Shown: piece after piece, positions 63,823 through 64,000 of the stretch
How the letters are laid out: each line of letters begins with the position of its first letter
Position numbering within the stretch: position 1 is the stretch's first letter
NCBI GenBank assembly: GCA_941918925.1
Contig: OW799237.1
Location: 54,920,997-54,984,996 of the forward strand
DNA length: 64,000 nucleotides
Source: Phyto melanocephala
Taxonomy: Eukaryota > Arthropoda > Insecta > Diptera > Rhinophoridae
Direction of reading: 5' to 3'
Program-made: the position numbers and the translations under genes
Notes under the pieces: generated by a model
Told to the model about the DNA's origin: nothing
The model's database searches: none
What the model saw: only the letters and a program-made list of their open reading frames with translations

Positions 63823-64000
63823 TATGTACAACAGAAAGGACTTCCTATGGGTTCGCCAGCATCTCCAGTTATAGCGGATACATGTATCGAAAAACTGGCT
63901 AAAAAACCAAAAATTATTACAAAATATGTTGATGACCTATTTTGTATTGTTTCAGAGGATACAGTAGACAATATTTTGGTAACTTTTAATTCTTTTCATA
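63823..64000 (+). pseudogene. Penelope-like reverse transcriptase fragment, runs off the window
   Basis: The frame reads YVQQKGLPMGSPASPVIADT, then KIITKYVDDLFCIVSEDTVD to the right edge. GLPMGSPxSPxIAD followed closely by KYVDD is the Penelope-type palm, with the catalytic Asp pair intact. Upstream is A/T repeat DNA, so the 5' part is lost or replaced. The frame is open to the end of the window, so how much survives is unknown. Confidence 0.85.

Overview
This window is eukaryotic nuclear DNA from a higher fly (Diptera, Brachycera). It is AT-rich, has GT-AG introns, and carries DINE-1/Helentron-type repeats with the fly-typical block TTTCCGACCCCATAAAG followed by a GTCY microsatellite. The dense load of hAT, P, mariner, Penelope, BEL/Pao and Ty3/gypsy debris would fit a calyptrate such as a blowfly or house-fly relative. 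That placement is an inference; the species cannot be fixed from the sequence alone.

One host gene is clear. Seven exons on the minus strand (59395 down to 29774) encode the linker and the whole catalytic domain of a PDE8-type cAMP phosphodiesterase. All splice sites and phases join into one open frame of 439 codons plus a stop. The 5' exons (receiver and PAS domains) are not seen and would lie beyond the right edge or belong to other isoforms. Five introns are 52 bp to 3 kb. The sixth, between 55258 and 30259, is 24,998 bp and is packed with transposons.

Nearly everything else is mobile DNA, much of it nested. From left to right: a Helentron-like tandem array (1-919); a hAT remnant (about 960-7632) split by a MITE that itself carries a hAT MITE, and by a broken non-LTR retrotransposon that carries a DINE-like copy; a dead mariner (8650-9570); a nest of MITE and hAT-type elements (11055-13756); more MITEs and a mariner tail (19197-20330); a P-element relative with about 600-bp inverted repeats and a THAP-domain transposase (22681-29469), one arm of which holds a hAT element; Pde8 3' exons; tandem Helentron-like elements (33121-34800); a 6.5-kb hAT (35153-41647) that carries an unrecognised 3.9-kb DNA transposon (35301-39213); BEL/Pao and other repeat-protein relics (42180-45210); a DINE-like composite with datable duplications (45920-49888); another arthropod repeat-protein relic and a gypsy pol scrap (51660-53670); MITEs; the 5' exons of Pde8 visible here; a hAT remnant (59673-60670); a DINE-like copy with a tRNA-like module (61429-62561); a gypsy protease relic; and a Penelope-like reverse transcriptase that runs off the right edge.

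The strongest candidate for something little described is the 35301-39213 transposon. It has about 195-bp terminal inverted repeats, an exact 8-bp target duplication, and a two-intron gene of about 754 codons interrupted by only one stop codon. I recognise its product only as an uncharacterised, widely repeated arthropod protein. At least seven elements have target duplications that can be read directly, which makes the window a good record of relative insertion order.
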